Shown here: piece by piece, positions 36,316-43,433 of the stretch
Numbering within the stretch: position 1 is the first letter of the stretch
How the letters are laid out: each line of letters starts with the position of its first letter
DNA from: HT1-32 sp040219025
GTDB taxonomy: Bacteria; Pseudomonadota; Alphaproteobacteria; Rhodospirillales; HT1-32
Assembly: GCA_040219025.1 (NCBI GenBank)
Contig: JAVJTE010000007.1
Coordinates: forward strand, 62,001-126,000
DNA: 64,000 nt
Reading direction: 5' to 3'
The notes under the pieces: model-generated
Told to the model about the DNA's origin: nothing
The model's database searches: none
Seen by the model: only the letters and a program-made list of their open reading frames with translations
Made by a program: the position numbers and the translations under genes

Positions 36316-36940
36316 ACTGTGCCTCCCATTCCCCCGGTCTGGTATCGCGCGCCCGAAACAATGTTGTACGCCAGCGCGGCGGACCGGGCGCATGGCCATC
36401 TAGCGGATGTGGCATCGACGGCAGCGGCCTGACCCGCCAACGCCGACGGGCTGCCGACAAGGCTTCCGCAGCCGCATACCGAATCAAAAAAGTATGCGTG
36501 GCCGACCGTTCGGCACGAACCGCCAGACGTTTGGTTGATGTAAAATCAAGTACCTTCGGGTTCCCCCATATCTCACCGATCACGGCCCCGAGAGAAGAAC
36601 ATTTCAGGGCTTCCTCCATCGTCCAGAGTACGTCCGTCGCCTGATTGGCGCAGACCAGCAAAAGCTGGCCCGGATCGACACTGAAACGACGTAAACCAAG
36701 GTCATAAGGCTGTCCCATCTGCGACACCGACATACGATCCGATACCCAGAGAACAGGCCTTCCAGCCGGTATCCGGGCCAGCACAAAACCCGTTGCACCG
36801 GCATCTTCCGATCCGGCAAACAACTCCTCAAACTGCGCTCTGGCCGGCGCAGGCTGCAGACGGTCTCCAGGAGAGGATCTGCTACCATCTGCAACATTGC
36901 GTACAGACAGCGGTATCAAAGCGGTTTTCTCCAAACCCAT
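36227..36940 (-). CDS. imuA: ImuA, RecA-like mutagenesis accessory protein
   Basis: A 237-residue protein starting at ATG 36940 (MGLEKTAL). The segments GFVLARIPAGRPVLWVSDRM and PYDLGLRRFSVDPGQLLLV match the RecA/SulA-like core of ImuA, and WTMEEALKCSSLGAVIGEIW is the characteristic family helix. It is first in the imuA-imuB-dnaE2 operon, 19 bases downstream of the LexA box. The Arg- and Pro-rich C-terminal tail is encoded in the 89-base overlap with imuB. Confidence 0.92.
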   Translation of the reverse strand: MGLEKTALIPLSVRNVADGSRSSPGDRLQPAPARAQFEELFAGSEDAGATGFVLARIPAGRPVLWVSDRMSVSQMGQPYDLGLRRFSVDPGQLLLVCANQATDVLWTMEEALKCSSLGAVIGEIWGNPKVLDFTSTKRLAVRAERSATHTFLIRYAAAEALSAARRRWRVRPLPSMPHPLDGHAPGPPRWRTTLFRARDTRPGEWEAQYEQQTHHLGFSPPFCDSAMAETYGRQPGG

Positions 36941-36958
36941 GGGTTGGCCATCTATAAT

Positions 36959-36973
36959 GTTCCTGATTTGTTC
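36959..36973 (-). promoter_or_regulatory. LexA (SOS) box GTTC-N7-GTTC upstream of imuA
   Basis: On the plus strand GTTC (36959-36962), seven bases, GTTC (36970-36973); on the coding strand this reads GAAC-N7-GAAC. This direct repeat is the established LexA operator of alphaproteobacteria. It lies just before imuA, beside a TATAGA-like -10 and with TTGACT further upstream on the minus strand. The match to both half-sites is exact. Confidence 0.85.
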
Positions 36974-37120
36974 TATAAAAAACCAACAAGCCAGACGAGT
37001 CAATCCACGGAAAAAAGAAGAAATTCACGCAACGGGAGACGGGCAAGCCGATACGGCAAAGCAACTGTATACCAGTGATCTTGATCTTGGTCTCATCGCT
37101 TCCCTTCAGGAAGCGGCAGT

Positions 37121-37196
<76 letters not shown>

Positions 37197-37209
37197 GCCG
37201 GTGCGCGGG

Positions 37210-37238
37210 ATAATGGTGACGGCCGGTGATCCTGTCAA
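37210..37238 (-). promoter_or_regulatory. Sigma-70 promoter of tRNA-Ala
   Basis: On the minus strand TTGACA (37233-37238), a 17-base spacer and CATTAT (37210-37215), ending 14 bases before the tRNA 5' end. The perfect -35 and ideal spacing make this one of the clearest promoters in the window. Confidence 0.7.
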
Positions 37239-37337
37239 GCGCATGCTGGGCGGGTTATTCTTGGTTGCACGCTTGCGAAACAGCGGTCCCGCAACTAGGT
37301 TTCATTCCTGAATGAGAACTGAACGGATCCGCCCGCC

Positions 37338-37640
37338 ATGCCGCTGATTACAACTCTTTTCGGCATCATACAGTCGCTGCTGACACTGTATATGTTTGCC
37401 TTCATCATCATGGCGGTACTGTCCTGGCTGGTGGCCTTCAATGTCATCAACACCCAGAACCGGTTTGTCTATATGGTCGGCGACTTCCTGCACCGGATAA
37501 CAGAGCCGCTGCTGACCCCGATCCGGCGGATCATGCCCGACCTCGGCGGCATCGACATCACCCCGGTATTTGCCATCATCGCGATCATCCTGGTGCGTGA
37601 CGGCCTGCTGCCGACCGTCTTCCAGATTCTCATCGGCTGA
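37338..37640 (+). CDS. yggT: YggT family membrane protein
   Basis: A 100-residue inner-membrane protein with two helical hairpins: TTLFGIIQSLLTLYMFAFII, VLSWLVAFN, then the conserved ITEPLLTPIRRIMPDLGGID stretch and ITPVFAIIAIILVRDGLL. YggT proteins are linked to cell shape, division and osmotic tolerance. In many alphaproteobacteria yggT is near folD, as here; the DUF167 gene often found between them is missing, and the 155-base gap to folD holds no clear gene. Confidence 0.9.
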   Translation: MPLITTLFGIIQSLLTLYMFAFIIMAVLSWLVAFNVINTQNRFVYMVGDFLHRITEPLLTPIRRIMPDLGGIDITPVFAIIAIILVRDGLLPTVFQILIG

Positions 37641-37795
37641 TTTTCGATCCGGACAGCGCCGGCACCATCCGCGCTTCTGTCTGTCGTTCCGGGCGGGCTT
37701 CCTGTCGCTGTCCGGCCAGCGCCGCGCGACGGATCGCACAAGGTGCCGGGCGTGACGGAACGGAGACGGACAGTTGAACGGGGAACAGATATCCA

Positions 37796-38686
37796 ATGAC
37801 CGATGAAAACCGGATTGACGGCAAAGCCTTCGCGGCTGAGCTTCGCGCCCGCATCGCCCGGCATGCCGGCACCCTGAAAGCCGATCACGGGCTGACACCG
37901 GGGCTGGCGGTCGTTCTGGTCGGCGAGGACCCGGCCAGTCAGGTCTATGTCCGGTCCAAGGGCAAGCAGACGGCAGAAGCCGGAATGGCCTCCTTTGAGC
38001 ACAGGCTGGATGCGTCAACAGCGGAGGCTGAGCTGCTGGCACTGATCGACCGGCTGAACAATGATCCGGATGTGCATGGCATTCTGGTCCAGCTGCCGCT
38101 GCCCGAACAGATCTCCGAGGAGAAGGTTCTGGCCACGATCCGGCCGGAGAAGGACGTCGACGGCTTTCACGTCATCAATGCCGGTCTGCTGGCGACCGGC
38201 GGGAAAGGCATGGTTCCCTGCACCCCGCTCGGCTGCATCATGCTGCTGAAAGACCGGCTGGGGGATCTGTCCGGCCTGAACGCCGTGGTGGTCGGCCGGT
38301 CGAATATCGTCGGCAAACCGATGGCTGCCCTGCTGCTGCGCGAAAGCTGTACGGTCACCATCGCCCATTCCCGCACCCGCGACCTGCCCGCGCTCTGCCG
38401 GACAGCAGATATTCTGGTCGCCGCTGTCGGACGGGCTGAAATGATCAGGGGTGACTGGATAAAACCCGGTGCCACGGTGATTGATGTCGGTATCAACCGC
38501 GTCCCCGGCAGCGAGCCGGGCAAGACCCGGCTGGTCGGCGATGTCGATTATGCCAGTGCCGCCGCAAAGGCCGGGGCAATCACCCCGGTACCGGGCGGGG
38601 TCGGGCCGATGACCATTGCCTGCCTGCTGGCCAACACACTCACCGCTGCCTGCCGGCAGCATGGCATTACCCCGCCGGAAATCTGA
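37796..38686 (+). CDS. folD: Bifunctional methylenetetrahydrofolate dehydrogenase/cyclohydrolase FolD
   Basis: A 296-residue one-carbon enzyme converting 5,10-methylene-THF to 10-formyl-THF in two steps. Hallmarks are QVYVRSKGKQTAEAGM (with the catalytic Lys near residue 56), ILVQLPLPEQI, PEKDVDGFHVINAG, PCTPLGCI, VVVGRSNIVGKPMAALLL for the nucleotide and TPVPGGVGPMTIACLL at the end. Normal length; full set of motifs. Confidence 0.96.
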   Translation: MTDENRIDGKAFAAELRARIARHAGTLKADHGLTPGLAVVLVGEDPASQVYVRSKGKQTAEAGMASFEHRLDASTAEAELLALIDRLNNDPDVHGILVQLPLPEQISEEKVLATIRPEKDVDGFHVINAGLLATGGKGMVPCTPLGCIMLLKDRLGDLSGLNAVVVGRSNIVGKPMAALLLRESCTVTIAHSRTRDLPALCRTADILVAAVGRAEMIRGDWIKPGATVIDVGINRVPGSEPGKTRLVGDVDYASAAAKAGAITPVPGGVGPMTIACLLANTLTAACRQHGITPPEI

Positions 38687-38715
38687 CCTGCCGGCTGTCT
38701 CAAGGTTCCCCAGAC

Positions 38716-39084
38716 ATGATGACCCGGGACGATTACAACGCTTTCTGCCAGAGCCTGCCGGCCACAACCCATGTCGTGCAATGGGGCGGCGCGGATGTCT
38801 GGAAAGTCGGCGGCAAGGTTTTCGCCATCGCCGGATGGAGCGACAGGGCCTATCCCGGCATTACCTTCAAGGTCTCGCGCCTGACCTATGAAATCCTTAC
38901 CGAACAGCCGGGAGTGCGCCCGGCCCCCTATCTTGCCTCGCGCGGGATGAGCTGGGTCCAGAATTATGACGAGCCGGGCCTGCCGGATGAGGACCTCCGG
39001 GCCTATCTGACGGAATCACACCGTCTTGTCGCACTGGGCTTGACCCGCAAGAAGCGCCGGGAAATCGGGTTCGACCCGGACTGA
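38716..39084 (+). CDS. MmcQ/YjbR family protein
   Basis: A 122-residue small protein with a CyaY-like alpha/beta fold in the family. Typical text is VVQWGGADVWKVGGKVFA, ITFKVSRLTYEILTEQPG, PYLASRGMSWVQ and the C-terminal ESHRLVALGLTRKKR. The function of YjbR proteins is not settled; DNA binding has been proposed for some. It follows folD by 29 bases, possibly in the same transcript. ATG 38716 or 38719 may be used. Confidence 0.85.
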   Translation: MMTRDDYNAFCQSLPATTHVVQWGGADVWKVGGKVFAIAGWSDRAYPGITFKVSRLTYEILTEQPGVRPAPYLASRGMSWVQNYDEPGLPDEDLRAYLTESHRLVALGLTRKKRREIGFDPD

Positions 39085-39182
39085 ACGGCGTTTCCGGCCC
39101 ACCTCTCCCACCTCCGAAACCCGTCTGGCCTGTCACAGGTAAAAGACTCAGACCGGGGTCTTGCATCTTCTGTCTTTTCCAT

Positions 39183-39203
39183 TAATTAGAATAATACTAA
39201 TTA
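39183..39203. promoter_or_regulatory. AT-rich operator-like inverted repeat upstream of peroxiredoxin
   Basis: TAATTAG (39183-39189), seven bases AATAATA, CTAATTA (39197-39203): perfect 7-bp arms in an otherwise GC-rich genome, ending 23 bases before the peroxiredoxin ATG. It resembles iron-responsive operators of alphaproteobacteria (the Irr box is also a TTAGAA/TTCTAA-type palindrome), but the assignment is inference. Confidence 0.45.
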
Positions 39204-39225
39204 TTATTATGAAATGGAGATGCTC

Positions 39226-39855
39226 ATGACACCCCCAACCAGTGATCGTCGGCCCCAGGCCCTTGTCGGATCGAAAGCCCCTGATTTCACGGCCGCTGCC
39301 GTGCTGGCAGATGGCGAGATTGATGAAACCTTCAACCTGAACCGCTGGCTCGATGGTGACTATGGCCTGCTGTTCTTCTATCCGCTCGATTTTACGTTTG
39401 TCTGTCCGTCGGAAATTCTCGCCCATAACAACCGGGTCAGCCGTTTTGCCGAAACCGGCACGAAGCTGGTCGGTGTGTCCGTCGACAGTGTTCACACCCA
39501 TGCGGCCTGGCGCCGGACACCGGTCAATGACGGCGGGCTGGGTGACGTGGATTTCCCGCTGGTCGCCGACCTGACCAAGGATATCGCCCGTGATTACGGC
39601 GTGCTGACCGATGCCGGTGTTGCCCTGCGCGGTACCTTCCTGATCGACCGGTCGGGTGTGGTGCGCCATCAGGTGATCAATGATCTGCCGCTGGGTCGCA
39701 ATGTCGACGAGGCACTGCGCATGATCGACGCCCTGCAGTTCCATGAGGAACATGGCGAGGTTTGCCCCGCCGGCTGGAACAAGGGTGACAAGGGCATGAC
39801 GGCCGACAGCCGCGGCATCGCCAGCTACCTGAGCGAACATGCCGGCAGGCTCTGA
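39226..39855 (+). CDS. Typical 2-Cys peroxiredoxin (AhpC/Prx1 group)
   Basis: A 209-residue thiol peroxidase. The peroxidatic motif FYPLDFTFVCPSEI (Cys near 60) and the resolving-cysteine tail EHGEVCPAGWNKGDKGM are both present, so it should act as a dimer reducing peroxides. ATG 39226 is chosen over two in-frame ATGs upstream because GGAG lies six bases before it. Thioredoxin reductase is encoded next, suggesting that electrons reach it from NADPH via thioredoxin; no ahpF is nearby. An AT-rich palindrome precedes the gene. Confidence 0.93.
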   Translation: MTPPTSDRRPQALVGSKAPDFTAAAVLADGEIDETFNLNRWLDGDYGLLFFYPLDFTFVCPSEILAHNNRVSRFAETGTKLVGVSVDSVHTHAAWRRTPVNDGGLGDVDFPLVADLTKDIARDYGVLTDAGVALRGTFLIDRSGVVRHQVINDLPLGRNVDEALRMIDALQFHEEHGEVCPAGWNKGDKGMTADSRGIASYLSEHAGRL

Positions 39856-39862
39856 TTGACAA

Positions 39863-39896
39863 TATGGGGGTGACGAGAGTTGTTCGCGCCCCCATA
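39863..39896 (+). repeat. 8-bp inverted repeat between peroxiredoxin and trxB
   Basis: TATGGGGG (39863-39870) and CCCCCATA (39889-39896) are perfect complements with an 18-base loop. It sits right after the peroxiredoxin stop and 38 bases before trxB, without a T-run. It may be an mRNA processing hairpin or a factor-dependent terminator. Confidence 0.35.
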
Positions 39897-39934
39897 GCGC
39901 CTTATGTTGCAGGCGTTCAGACAAGGATTTCCAA

Positions 39935-40900
39935 ATGCCCCAGACTCACCACACCAAAGTCCTCATCATCGGATCCGGCGCCGCCGGCTATACCGCTGCA
40001 ATCTATGCCGCGCGTGCCAGCCTGGAGCCGCTCGTTGTCGCTGGCATGCAGCCGGGCGGACAGATGACCATCACCACCGATGTCGAAAATTTCCCCGGTT
40101 TTGCAGATGTTATCCAGGGCCCCTGGCTGATGGAACAGATGCAGGCACAGGCAGAACATGTCGGTGCGAAGATCATCCCGGACCTGATTACCGAAATCGA
40201 TTTCTCCAGGCGGCCGTTTGTCGCGAAGGGAGATGGCGGCGACACCTATATCGGTGACTCCGTCATCATCGCAACCGGCGCACAGGCCCGCTGGCTCGGC
40301 CTTGAAAGCGAACAGAAATTCATGGGCTTCGGCGTTTCCGCCTGCGCCACCTGCGACGGCTTTTTCTATCGCGGCAAAAAGGTTCTGGTCATCGGCGGCG
40401 GCAACACCGCTGTCGAAGAAGCCCTGTATCTGACCAACCACGCCGAGAAGGTCACCCTGATCCACCGGCGCGACGAATTGCGGGCCGAGAAGATCATGCA
40501 GGAGCGCCTGTTCCGGCATCCGAAGGTCGAGGTCATCTGGGATACCGAGCTGGACGAGGTGCTGGGCGACAGCAACCCGCCGGGCGTCACCTCGGTCCGG
40601 CTGAAAAACACCAAGACCGGTGATACCAGCGTACTGGCCGTCGACGGCGTCTTCGTGGCCATCGGCCACACCCCGACCACCGGCATCTTCAAGGGCAAGC
40701 TGGCGATGGATGACGAGGGCTATCTGATCACCAGGCCGGATTCCACATCGACGGAAATCGAAGGCGTGTTTGCCGCAGGCGACGTGAAGGACAAGATTTT
40801 CCGTCAGGCGATCACGGCCGCCGGCATGGGATGCATGGCCGCACTCGAAGCCGAGAAATATATCGCAACACTGGAGAGTGCTGCCCAGGCAGCCGAGTAA
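39935..40900 (+). CDS. trxB: Thioredoxin reductase (NADPH) TrxB
   Basis: A 321-residue flavoenzyme that reduces thioredoxin with NADPH. FAD motif VLIIGSGAAGYTAAIYAARA, redox-active CATCDG near 140-145, NADPH motif VLVIGGGNTAVEEALYL and the FAD-binding GVFAAGDVKDKIFRQAITAAG are all standard. An AAGGA site precedes the ATG. Together with the peroxiredoxin it forms a peroxide-defence pair. Confidence 0.95.
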   Translation: MPQTHHTKVLIIGSGAAGYTAAIYAARASLEPLVVAGMQPGGQMTITTDVENFPGFADVIQGPWLMEQMQAQAEHVGAKIIPDLITEIDFSRRPFVAKGDGGDTYIGDSVIIATGAQARWLGLESEQKFMGFGVSACATCDGFFYRGKKVLVIGGGNTAVEEALYLTNHAEKVTLIHRRDELRAEKIMQERLFRHPKVEVIWDTELDEVLGDSNPPGVTSVRLKNTKTGDTSVLAVDGVFVAIGHTPTTGIFKGKLAMDDEGYLITRPDSTSTEIEGVFAAGDVKDKIFRQAITAAGMGCMAALEAEKYIATLESAAQAAE

Positions 40901-40904
40901 CGCC

Positions 40905-41813
40905 ATGCCGTTGCGCCAACTGGGGTCGCTGGACTGGGACAAGCTGCGCGTCTTTCACGCGGTTGCGGATGCGGGCAGCTTCACCCATGCCGGCGAAACC
41001 CTGAACCTGAGCCAGTCCGCTGTCAGCCGGCAGATTTCCGGCCTGGAGGAAAGCCTCCATGTGCCGCTGTTCCACCGGCATGCCCGCGGACTGATCCTCA
41101 CCGAACAGGGTGAACGCCTCTACAAGACGGCGCATGACATCTTTGAGAAGCTGTCGATTGCCGAGAAACAGATTCGTGAAAGCCGCGATGTGCCGGAAGG
41201 TCCGCTGAAGATCACCACCACGGTGGCCTTCGGCTCGGTCTGGCTGACGCCCCGGATCAAGGAATTCATCTCGATTTATCCGGATATCGACGTCACCATC
41301 ATTCTGGATGACAGCGAACTGGATCTCGGCATGCGTCTGGCTGACGCCGCGATCCGCATGGCCCCGCCGCGCCAGCCCGACCTGATTCAGCGCCATATCA
41401 TGACGACCCGGTACCATGTCTATGCGACCGAAGAATATCTGTCGCAGGCCGGTTGGCCGAAAACCCCCGCTGATCTGGATAACCACAAGATTATTGCCTA
41501 TGGCGAGGAAGCCACCCCGCCCGTGGCCGATGTCGACTGGCTGCTGAATGTTGAAACCGATCAGCCCCGCAAGGCCGCGCTGAAGGTCAACAACCTCTAC
41601 GGCATTTATCGTGCCGTACAGGCCGGCCTCGGGATCGCCGCGCTGCCGGAATATATGGCCCGGGAATATTCCCGGCTCGTCGAAATCCTGCCGGAACTGC
41701 GCGGCCCCAGTTTTGACGCCTATTTTGTCTATGCGGAAGAGCTCCGGCACTCCAAAAGAATCGGGGTTTTCCGGGATTTTCTGATCAAAAAACTGGCAGA
41801 ATTCCGCGAATAA
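40905..41813 (+). CDS. LysR-family transcriptional regulator
   Basis: A 302-residue LysR protein beginning MPLRQLGSLDWDKLRVFHAV, with recognition helix text LNLSQSAVSRQISGLEESL and an effector domain from ~95 on (GPLKITTTVAFGSVWLTPRI). The long first helix and GSLDWDKLRVF opening are typical of a subgroup common beside trxB in alphaproteobacteria. It starts 4 bases after trxB and probably shares its mRNA. A redox or sulfur role is plausible from context only. A GTG at 40878 is an alternative start. Confidence 0.87.
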   Translation: MPLRQLGSLDWDKLRVFHAVADAGSFTHAGETLNLSQSAVSRQISGLEESLHVPLFHRHARGLILTEQGERLYKTAHDIFEKLSIAEKQIRESRDVPEGPLKITTTVAFGSVWLTPRIKEFISIYPDIDVTIILDDSELDLGMRLADAAIRMAPPRQPDLIQRHIMTTRYHVYATEEYLSQAGWPKTPADLDNHKIIAYGEEATPPVADVDWLLNVETDQPRKAALKVNNLYGIYRAVQAGLGIAALPEYMAREYSRLVEILPELRGPSFDAYFVYAEELRHSKRIGVFRDFLIKKLAEFRE

Positions 41814-41896
41814 ATTCGCAACCGCCCATATTTCATGCAGATATGCATTTTCCGCATAGCTTGGTTGCGGAATTGAGGGTGGTGGATATTCCGGAC

Positions 41897-42095
41897 CACT
41901 CCTATATTCAGGTTGTTGCAGCGCAGCATTGCTTGCGCAGCGACGGATCCACGGGCCCTCCCTCCCGTCGATCCGCCGGACCACATGTCCGGTACTATGG
42001 TCCGCCTACCCTCCCTTGTGGCGGACCACACGTCTCCCAGACGTGAAGCCTCCCTGTTAAACTCGCCGGGTCCTCGTGACCCGGCGCTTTTTTTT
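41897..42095 (+). ncRNA. Candidate small RNA with anti-Shine-Dalgarno hairpin loops
   Basis: The 400-base gap between the LysR gene and the next binding-protein gene has no plausible protein gene but five stem-loops in a row. They are 41921-41938 (5-bp stem), 41944-41975 (12-bp stem with one mismatch, loop CCCTCCCT), 41976-41992 (6-bp stem), 41999-42027 (8-bp stem, loop TACCCTCCCTTGT) and 42029-42045 (7-bp stem, loop CCC within TCTCCCAG). A single-stranded GCCTCCCTG linker then leads to a strong terminator. CCTCCCT occurs three times exactly, each time in a loop or linker, and can pair with ribosome-binding sites. A candidate promoter is TTGGTT (41862-41867), 17 bases, GATATT (41885-41890), putting the 5' end near 41897. 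Anti-SD small RNAs such as the alpha-r14/NfeR and CcsR groups are known in alphaproteobacteria; relation to them is inference. Confidence 0.68.
42064..42095 (+). terminator. Intrinsic terminator of the candidate small RNA
   Basis: A perfect 9-bp stem, CGCCGGGTC (42064-42072) with GACCCGGCG (42078-42086), loop CTCGT, followed by C and eight T. This is the strongest intrinsic terminator in the window and it works on the plus strand. It stands about 250 bases after the LysR stop and 120 bases before the next gene, so it marks the end of a separate transcript. Confidence 0.9.
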
Positions 42096-42214
42096 GCCCC
42101 TGCAATCAGTATCAAGTCGCTTTCTCCCCGCCGACAATTTGCTTATGGTGCCCGCAGGCGCGTTCCCCTGAAGATAACGGGACCGCAAACCAAATATACG
42201 GGAGAGTAAACACT

Positions 42215-43246
42215 ATGATCGATTCGAAACTGAAGGTGTCAAAACGCCTTCTGATGGTCGGTGCGCTTGCCGTTGCGACCTTCGGAGCCGGCATCCAGAT
42301 GGCGGCAGCACAGGACAAGGTGAAGGTCGGTGCGCTCCGCTTCACCTCGCATGCAGCCGGCTTCATTGCGCTGGAAAAGGGTTATTTCAAGGAAGAGGGT
42401 ATCGACGCCGAATTCGTCTTCTTCCAGGCCGCCCAGCCGATTGCGGTTGCAATGGCTTCCGGTGATACGGATTTCGGCATCGCCGGCATGACCGGCGGCT
42501 TCGTCAACCTCGCCGCCAAGGATGCGCTGAAAGCCATCGGCGGTGTGCTGCGCGAAAAGAAGGGCGTTGACGGCATGGCCATCCTCGCCTCCAACAAGGC
42601 CTATGATGCCGGACTGACCTCTGTCGACAAGCTGCCGGGGCATTCCGTCGCCCTGACCCAGGTCGGCTCGACCTTCCATTACATGTCCTCGATCATCGCG
42701 GACGCGAAGGGCTTCCCGCTCTCCGACCTCAAGCTGACCCCGCTGCAGAAGGTCGGCTCGATGATCGGTGCCATCAAGTCCGGCCAGGTCGATACCATGA
42801 TCATGGTGCCGCATATCGCCAAGCCGCTGGTCAGCTCCGGCGATGCCAAGCTGCTGGGATGGCTGAACGACTATACCGAGGACTACCAGATCTCGGTAAT
42901 GGCGGCATCGGCCAAGACGATCAACGAGCGCCCGGATGTCGTGAAACGCTTTATCAAGGCCTATGCCCGCGGCATCGCGGAATTCAACTCGGTCATGCTC
43001 GACCAGAAGGATGCAGCGAAAGTCGACGAGCTGGTCAAGATCATCCACAAATATGTCTATGAAGACCGCCCTTACGAGAAAGCCGCCCCGCCGATCAAGG
43101 CCGGCTCGATGTATCTCAACGAAGGTGTGAAGCTGAATGTGACAGATCTGACACGCCAGCTGAAATGGATGCAGTCGGAAAAGCTGATTGCTGACAACAT
43201 CACAATTGATCAGGTGATCAACAAGGACTTCGCTGAGTCCTACTGA
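42215..43246 (+). CDS. ABC transporter substrate-binding protein, NitT/TauT (SsuA/NMT1-like) family
   Basis: A 343-residue periplasmic protein. The signal peptide has basic KLKVSKR, a core MVGALAVATFGAGIQ and a cut after AAA near residue 32. The mature part begins DKVKVGALRFTSHAAGFIAL, with GYFKEEGIDAEFVFF and ASGDTDFGIAGM, the usual text of SsuA/TauA/NMT1-like proteins. CGGGAGAG stands 8 bases upstream. Members bind sulfonates, nitrate, pyrimidine precursors or aromatic acids; the ligand is not evident. A terminator follows the gene, so ATPase and permease genes may be expressed at lower level. Confidence 0.88.
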   Translation: MIDSKLKVSKRLLMVGALAVATFGAGIQMAAAQDKVKVGALRFTSHAAGFIALEKGYFKEEGIDAEFVFFQAAQPIAVAMASGDTDFGIAGMTGGFVNLAAKDALKAIGGVLREKKGVDGMAILASNKAYDAGLTSVDKLPGHSVALTQVGSTFHYMSSIIADAKGFPLSDLKLTPLQKVGSMIGAIKSGQVDTMIMVPHIAKPLVSSGDAKLLGWLNDYTEDYQISVMAASAKTINERPDVVKRFIKAYARGIAEFNSVMLDQKDAAKVDELVKIIHKYVYEDRPYEKAAPPIKAGSMYLNEGVKLNVTDLTRQLKWMQSEKLIADNITIDQVINKDFAESY

Positions 43247-43255
43247 TCCGGCATC

Positions 43256-43291
43256 CCGGCGGTGACCAGGTCGCCGCCGGGGTTCTTTTTT
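43256..43291 (+). terminator. Intrinsic terminator after the binding-protein gene
   Basis: A 10-bp stem with one G-U pair, CCGGCGGTGA (43256-43265) and TCGCCGCCGG (43271-43280), loop CCAGG, followed by a T-rich run at 43286-43291. It lies 9 bases after the binding-protein stop and before the ATPase gene, a common way to make binding protein in excess over the membrane subunits. Confidence 0.8.
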
Positions 43292-43311
43292 ACGATTTAC
43301 CCGCTCAACTG

Positions 43312-43401
43312 TCCTCCGAGATGCACCTCCGGTGCTTCTCAGGATGAGAGGGGCTAAAATCCTCATCCTGAGGAGGCGCAACGCGCCGTCTCGAAGGATG
43401 A
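43312..43401. repeat. Pair of inverted intergenic repeat elements
   Basis: Two ~38-base elements face each other: the left ends in TCAGGATGAG (43339-43348), the right starts with CTCATCCTGA (43362-43371) and continues to 43401. Each carries its own small hairpin, GCACC-TCC-GGTGC on the left and GGCGC-AAC-GCGCC on the right, so the stem is kept while its bases differ. Elements of the form ATCCTTCGAGAC...TCAGGATGAG are common dispersed repeats in alphaproteobacterial genomes. Confidence 0.75.
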
Positions 43402-43433
43402 CCCTGCAGTGAGTACCGGAGCCACACCATCAG

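Noticed and set aside
37570..37755. Possible DUF167 gene between yggT and folD
   Set aside because: The small frame overlaps the end of yggT and lacks DUF167 sequence features; the gene seems absent at this place.
40812..41984. 390-codon minus-strand open frame over the LysR gene
   Set aside because: The sense strand encodes a complete LysR protein; the antisense product is rich in His, Gly and Arg without motifs.
41910..42206. Small open frame across the candidate small RNA
   Set aside because: No ribosome site and low-complexity composition; the repeated hairpins and terminator explain the sequence better.
42239..43381. 380-codon minus-strand open frame over the NitT/TauT binding protein
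   Set aside because: The sense frame has a signal peptide and family motifs and is followed by a terminator; the antisense frame has no support.
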